Positions 60,261-64,000 of a stretch of 64,000 nucleotides of DNA are shown here, in pieces. Each line of letters opens with the position of its first letter. The stretch's first letter is position 1. Below the pieces are notes generated by a model that was not told the DNA's origin, ran no database searches, and saw only the letters and a program-made list of their open reading frames with translations. Both the position numbers and the translations under genes were made by a program. Location: assembly GCF_022170825.1 (NCBI RefSeq), contig NZ_CP081878.1, positions 1,762,001-1,826,000 on the forward strand. Direction: 5' to 3'. The DNA comes from Exiguobacterium acetylicum. Its GTDB lineage: Bacteria > Bacillota > Bacilli > Exiguobacteriales > Exiguobacteriaceae.

Positions 60261-60890
60261 ATGTCACACTTACTATTCATCGAAGCCAACGATAGTACGC
60301 ATCAAAAAAAAGGCATTAGTTCTGAATTAAACGATGCCTTCTTGAATGCTTATCGTGAAACTCATCCTGATGACAAGATCACGGTTTTAAATTTATTTGA
60401 GGAACGCCTTCCCTTCTTTGATTTGAAACTTGCCAGCGCAGCAGGTCGTCTTTTTAAAGGAGAAGAATTAACCGGGGAGGATGCGACACATGCGCAACGA
60501 CTTCAAGAATACCTAACTGGATTCTTAGATGCCGATAAGGTCGTCTTTTCATTTCCGATGTGGAACTTAACGGTTCCGGCACCGCTTCACAATTATATGG
60601 ATTATCTCGCTCAAGCTGGGCAGACGTTCCGTTATACAGCTGAGGGATCAATCGGTTTAGTAGAAGACAAAAAAGTGTTATTGATTCACTCACGTGGCGG
60701 TGATTATTCAACTAAAGAAAAAGCGTCAAGCGAACATGCTGTGCGCTATATGCTAGACTTATTAGCATTCTTCGGAATTAATGATGTATCGACTGTCATA
60801 TTAGAAGGACATCAACAATATCCTGAACGTGCAACAGAACTCATTGACCGAGCACTTGAGGAGTGTCGACAATTCGGTCAATCGTTTTAA
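60261..60890 (+). CDS. azoR: FMN-dependent NADH azoreductase
   Basis: AzoR is a flavodoxin-fold quinone and azo reductase that uses FMN and NADH; its natural role is probably quinone and thiol stress relief. The 209-residue protein has the flavin-binding segments FPMWNLTVPAPLHNYMDYL (about residues 98-116) and HSRGGDYSTKEK (about 141-152), typical of the AzoR branch. AGAAAGGAG lies eight bases before the ATG. It is monocistronic. Its stop codon overlaps the end of the decayed regulator on the other strand. Confidence 0.93.
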   Translation: MSHLLFIEANDSTHQKKGISSELNDAFLNAYRETHPDDKITVLNLFEERLPFFDLKLASAAGRLFKGEELTGEDATHAQRLQEYLTGFLDADKVVFSFPMWNLTVPAPLHNYMDYLAQAGQTFRYTAEGSIGLVEDKKVLLIHSRGGDYSTKEKASSEHAVRYMLDLLAFFGINDVSTVILEGHQQYPERATELIDRALEECRQFGQSF

Positions 60891-61396
60891 GCACGAAACA
60901 GTATATACTGCGCGTGTTCTTCAAGAAGAAGTTGCTCATGAAGTGGCATATCAAACGCATGAAACAAGGAATAAGCCATCGTAAAATCACGCTGAATAGT
61001 AGAAAGTTCACCATTCATTTTTTTGTAAAGTACCCTCTTTGATAGTAAAAATGACCTAAAAAATGACCATCTTCAATCTGTAAGCTTTCTTGAATACCTT
61101 GTTCGGTGATTTCTAGACCGGCAAGGTATTTTTTTTGCATCGACAGCTTTTGTCCATAATTGTAGAGAATCTTGATTCGAACCTTTTCGAAGATGATCTT
61201 GAAACAGCATCGATAACGGAACTTTTAATCGTTTTGCAACTTGTTGTAGCAAGTCAATAGTAGGTGAGTTCTTCCCATTTTCGACTTTACTGATTTCAGC
61301 TTGACTACAAATTCCTGTACTCATCTCTTTTTGCGATAAGCCATTCAATTGTCGAAAAAACTTCAACTTTTCTCCAATGACATATTCGCGCTTCAT
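60887..61396 (-). pseudogene. Decayed PlcR-like HTH-TPR regulator (internal deletion plus frameshift)
   Basis: The N-terminal part is an intact XRE-type helix-turn-helix (GLSQKEMSTGICSQAEISK, then VENGKNSPTIDLLQQVA), homologous to the two intact paralogues at its right. After LFQDHLRK the open frame diverges and ends at about 61076. In another frame the sequence continues as IKILYNYGQ, then GHFLGHFYYQ, aligning to the C-terminal TPR part of the paralogues (IYFNHCQ, FLFGHFYYQ). About 130 residues between are missing. A second frameshift sits at a run of seven A (61022-61028), after which MAYSLFHAF matches the paralogue VAYTLFHAF. Start ATG 61396 follows GAGGTG. A sequencing error could explain the A-run shift but not the deletion. 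Confidence 0.8.
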
Positions 61397-61435
61397 CTTA
61401 TTCACCTCAATTCATCAATTCAATTGTATTATCAT

Positions 61436-61466
61436 GAAAAAACCTTCTTGATCAACAAGAAGGCCC
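61436..61466 (-). terminator. Terminator of the 293-residue HTH-TPR regulator
   Basis: The stem CCTTCTTG/CAAGAAGG is followed by six T on the minus strand. It separates the intact regulator from the decayed one. Confidence 0.85.
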
Positions 61467-61480
61467 TAAAATCATATTCT

Positions 61481-62362
61481 TTAGTTGTCAAATGTAAATA
61501 ATAAAAAGTTTTCCTTCATACGAAAGATCATTTTTTTCCGAACATCATGTTCAAACGCATGAAATAATGTATAGGCGACTGAATATTGCTTTTTAAGAGA
61601 CGTAACGTCTTTACCTGATAACTCATCATAGTGGGCAAGTTGATAATAAAAATGCCCGAATAGAAATGTATGATTTTGCTCCAGACATAATTCGTACCCT
61701 TTCTTCGCGATGACGATACTCTCCTCAGACTTCCCTTGGTACTCAAGAATCTGACAATGATTGAAATAAATTTTCAACAAAGAATTTAGATGTGTCAATG
61801 ATTGCAGAAGTTCAATTTCTGTTTCTAGCTCTTGATAAACAGATTCAGTTAAATGAAACTGATCTTCTTCTGAATACATATTAGCAATCGCCATTTTGAT
61901 GCGAATAAATAATTGAATGGAATGCGACCACACTTCTTTTTCGATTAGAAGATGACTGAGCAAACTGGCAGCTGTTCGAAAATCAATCCGTTTTTGTTTT
62001 AAATCAATGATTGTCCTAATATAACTCTTTAAAATGTCTACTTCGATGATTTCATTCACTTCTATCTGATTAATACGTTTCATTGCCTCTTCATATTTCT
62101 CTTCACGAAGCAAATCGGATAAGAATCGATCAAGCTGAAAGAACTGCTCTTCATCTGTATGTTCTTGAAACAATAAAGAAATAGGAACTTGTAACCTTGT
62201 AGCCAGTTGCTGCAACAAATTAACAGTCGGTGAATTTAAGCCATTTTCGATTTTACTGATTTCTGCCTGACTACATAAATCGGCACATAGTTCTTTTTGA
62301 GAGTATCCTTTTTGAACCCGAAATCGTCTTACGTTTTCTCCAATCGGATTAGAAGTAACCAT
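61481..62362 (-). CDS. PlcR/Rgg-like HTH-TPR regulator
   Basis: The 293-residue protein has an N-terminal XRE helix-turn-helix (KGYSQKELCADLCSQAEISK, then IENGLNSPTVNLLQQLATRL) and a helical TPR-like C-terminal region. It resembles PlcR and other RNPP regulators that bind short secreted peptides; no peptide gene is seen nearby, so the signal is unknown. The start at 62362 has GGAGGG ten bases upstream; a TTG at 62380 is less likely. It is one of four related genes in tandem on this strand; the next upstream copy ends 48 bases away. Confidence 0.88.
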   Translation of the reverse strand: MVTSNPIGENVRRFRVQKGYSQKELCADLCSQAEISKIENGLNSPTVNLLQQLATRLQVPISLLFQEHTDEEQFFQLDRFLSDLLREEKYEEAMKRINQIEVNEIIEVDILKSYIRTIIDLKQKRIDFRTAASLLSHLLIEKEVWSHSIQLFIRIKMAIANMYSEEDQFHLTESVYQELETEIELLQSLTHLNSLLKIYFNHCQILEYQGKSEESIVIAKKGYELCLEQNHTFLFGHFYYQLAHYDELSGKDVTSLKKQYSVAYTLFHAFEHDVRKKMIFRMKENFLLFTFDN

Positions 62363-62410
62363 CCTTATCAAACCCTCCAAACACCTTAAAACGTCATCGT
62401 ATGTTTTGTA

Positions 62411-63328
62411 TCACTCTTTAAATGCATTAGTAGATTCAGTAGAATCAAAAGTAAATAACAAATATTTTCGCTTTAAGTCAACAACCAATTGTTTCGTCGT
62501 TTGAAACTCAAATGCATGCAACAATGTATAGGCAACTGTATACGTTTTTTGAAATAAGGCGTTTCCGACGGCTTCTTGATAGTTACCTAGTTGAAAATAT
62601 AAATGTCCTAAAAGAAAGGTTTGTTGAGAGTTTAAGCATAAGTTGATTCCTTTTTGAATAAACACAATCGCTTCTTCAAATAAATCTTGATATAAAAGAA
62701 TTTGAGCATGGTTAAAATAAACCTTTATTAATGAAATTACATATGTCGAACTTTCGAGTTTCTCTAATAACGTTTCGATTTCTAAATAAATACTGGTTGT
62801 AAAATGATACAACTCATGCTCAGCATATAAATTAGCAATTGCTGTTTTAATCCGAATGAATAAAGAGATGGATTCGTTCCAAACATCGTACTCTTGAATG
62901 ATGTTACTTAATAAAGAAGCAGCAGTCCGAAAATCAAATCGTTCTTGTTTCATGTCCACGATGATTTGAAAATAAGCGCTTAATATGATTAAGTTTAAAT
63001 TTTCATTATTATAGTCATACTTTGAGAGCAGTTTAGTGACCTGAGCATACTTTTTTTCTCGAAGTAAATCTGAAACTGTCTTATCAAAAAAATCTATCTC
63101 TTCTTTCAATTGAGGATTTTCAAGCAAGAGCGCTATTGGCGTATTTAGTCGCTTGGCAATTTGCTGTAATAATTCTACAGTTGGTGAGTTGAGACTATTC
63201 TCAATTTTACTAATTTCAGCTTGACTACAAACACCTTCACATAGTTCTTTTTGAGTCATCTGCTTTTCAATGCGTAGTTGTTTGATCTTTGTACCAATCG
63301 ATGAAGTCAAATCATTCATCTTCATCAT
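62411..63328 (-). CDS. PlcR/Rgg-like HTH-TPR regulator (second intact paralogue)
   Basis: The 305-residue protein has the same layout as its neighbour: XRE helix-turn-helix (KQMTQKELCEGVCSQAEISK, then IENSLNSPTVELLQQIAKRL) and a TPR-like C-terminus ending LLVDLKRKYLLFTFDSTEST-like in frame with the paralogue (KENFLLFTFDN). The two are clearly related along their whole length. The ATG lies just three bases after the stop of the upstream paralogue, so the genes are co-transcribed; its ribosome binding site is weak (GTGAGTG). Confidence 0.88.
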   Translation of the reverse strand: MMKMNDLTSSIGTKIKQLRIEKQMTQKELCEGVCSQAEISKIENSLNSPTVELLQQIAKRLNTPIALLLENPQLKEEIDFFDKTVSDLLREKKYAQVTKLLSKYDYNNENLNLIILSAYFQIIVDMKQERFDFRTAASLLSNIIQEYDVWNESISLFIRIKTAIANLYAEHELYHFTTSIYLEIETLLEKLESSTYVISLIKVYFNHAQILLYQDLFEEAIVFIQKGINLCLNSQQTFLLGHLYFQLGNYQEAVGNALFQKTYTVAYTLLHAFEFQTTKQLVVDLKRKYLLFTFDSTESTNAFKE

Positions 63329-63331
63329 TTT

Positions 63332-64000
63332 TCACTCACTTTCATCAATAGGAAATAGCAACAGATCTGATAAATGTGTTTCAAGAATTTTTCGGTATGC
63401 ATGATTATTAGTCGCAGTGAAAAACGAGTAAGCAATTGTATAGGCTTCCTTAATACTTTTCTCCGAAGCATTTAACGATTCTAAAAAGAACCCTTTTTGA
63501 TAATAAAAATGTCCGAGATATGTTAAGTCTTGTAGTTCTTTAGCCTCTTCAATCACTTGTTCAACTTTTTGTAATCCTTCTTCGAATCGCTTTAATCTAT
63601 AGATGTTCCGTAAATAGTTATACATTGTTTTCATTTTAATTTTTTTATACTCGCGCGTTCGATAAGGTAGTTTCAATAATTCTTCGTATATTTGGTGAGA
63701 ACGTGCGTAATCCATATGATTCGTATATAAAACTGCGATTGCCATTTGAATTCTAGTATAAAGAAGGAATGATTTTTCGACTAAATTTTCTTCAGCTACT
63801 AGTTTTAATAGCGCAGAAATGCAAGTTCTAAAATCGATGTTTCCTTTTTCATGCAATAATAGTTTTTGATGATACCGAATTAACACTTGAACTTCAAACG
63901 CTGTATTTGATTTCGCATATTTATCTAAATCCTTTTCCATAGCCGAGTAAGTTTTCTCTCTCATATGATGCAACATTTTTTGATCAATCTCATTCAATTT
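63332..64000 (-). CDS. PlcR/Rgg-like regulator, C-terminal TPR part (runs off the right edge)
   Basis: An open frame of about 222 codons reads from the right edge to the stop at 63332. It contains the TPR-like C-terminal part of the same family (NIDFRTCISALLKLVAEENL, then YLGHFYYQKGFF and AYTIAYSFF, as in the two paralogues). The frame is still open at the edge, so the helix-turn-helix must lie outside the window. The stop is three bases before the next paralogue's ATG. Confidence 0.85.
   Translation of the reverse strand, partial: KLNEIDQKMLHHMREKTYSAMEKDLDKYAKSNTAFEVQVLIRYHQKLLLHEKGNIDFRTCISALLKLVAEENLVEKSFLLYTRIQMAIAVLYTNHMDYARSHQIYEELLKLPYRTREYKKIKMKTMYNYLRNIYRLKRFEEGLQKVEQVIEEAKELQDLTYLGHFYYQKGFFLESLNASEKSIKEAYTIAYSFFTATNNHAYRKILETHLSDLLLFPIDESE

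Noticed and set aside
1-64000. CRISPR arrays, transposons, integrases, rRNA operons
   Set aside because: No regularly spaced repeats, transposase motifs or rRNA sequence were seen.

Overview
The window looks like chromosomal DNA of a low-to-moderate GC Bacillales bacterium. It is most plausibly an Exiguobacterium or a close relative, but that genus call is an inference from gene content and codon style, not a database match. Support comes from a double-GTPase DynA, a YeeN-type YebC protein, the odhAB pair, a seven-gene Mrp antiporter operon, NsrR, MtlA/MtlF/MtlD/MtlR, strong AGGAGG-type ribosome binding sites and CcpA cre sites. No transposase, integrase, rRNA or CRISPR array was seen. Most of the window is ordinary housekeeping and metabolic DNA. 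The right end is more accessory in character.

Region by region. 0-9 kb: the start of an adenylate-forming (CapK/PaaK-like) gene, a small DUF6075-like protein, an SDR/DUF2867 protein, dynA, then a minus-strand block of a membrane protein, corA and a LysR regulator. 9-16 kb: a YurR-like FAD oxidase, a CsaA-like tRNA-binding protein, a two-gene egtB-egtD ergothioneine cluster, guaC with a good promoter and a PurR box, an overlapping GNAT/Nudix pair, a stand-alone sigma region 2 protein and a cold shock gene. 16-24 kb: an NTF2-like protein, serC-serA-DUF1015, a cyclomaltodextrinase-type glycosidase, yeeN and small hypotheticals. 24-31 kb: mrpABCDEFG, nsrR and a secreted glpQ-like phosphodiesterase. 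31-38 kb: odhAB with a cre site, and a complete polar amino acid ABC transporter. 38-45 kb: tRNA-Leu(CAG), a membrane-anchored hydrolase, an AbrB-like protein, an LD-carboxypeptidase, an aldehyde dehydrogenase with its DUF779 partner behind a perfect cre, a DksA/YteA-like protein and an unrecognised protein. 45-50 kb: the mannitol genes mtlA-mtlF-mtlD and a separate unit in which a free-standing IIB-like protein overlaps mtlR. 50-58 kb: glutamate synthase gltAB and a divergent amino acid binding protein/permease pair that lacks its own ATPase. 58-64 kb: a GGDEF-EAL protein, an azoreductase and a tandem array of four PlcR-like HTH-TPR regulators, one of them decayed.

How the genes fit together. 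Carbon-source control is a recurring theme: cre sites that match or nearly match the CcpA consensus precede odhA, the aldehyde dehydrogenase, the gltA/ABC divergent region and mtlA. Nitrogen and amino acid metabolism is also well represented (gltAB, serCA, two amino acid uptake loci). Redox and stress functions (egtBD, azoR, nsrR, mrp, DksA-like, csp) fit an organism of variable environments. The most distinctive items are the ergothioneine pair in a Firmicute, the PlcR-like array with a visible pseudogene, the IIB-mtlR unit, and a stand-alone sigma region 2 protein. I see no clear wholly new multi-gene system.
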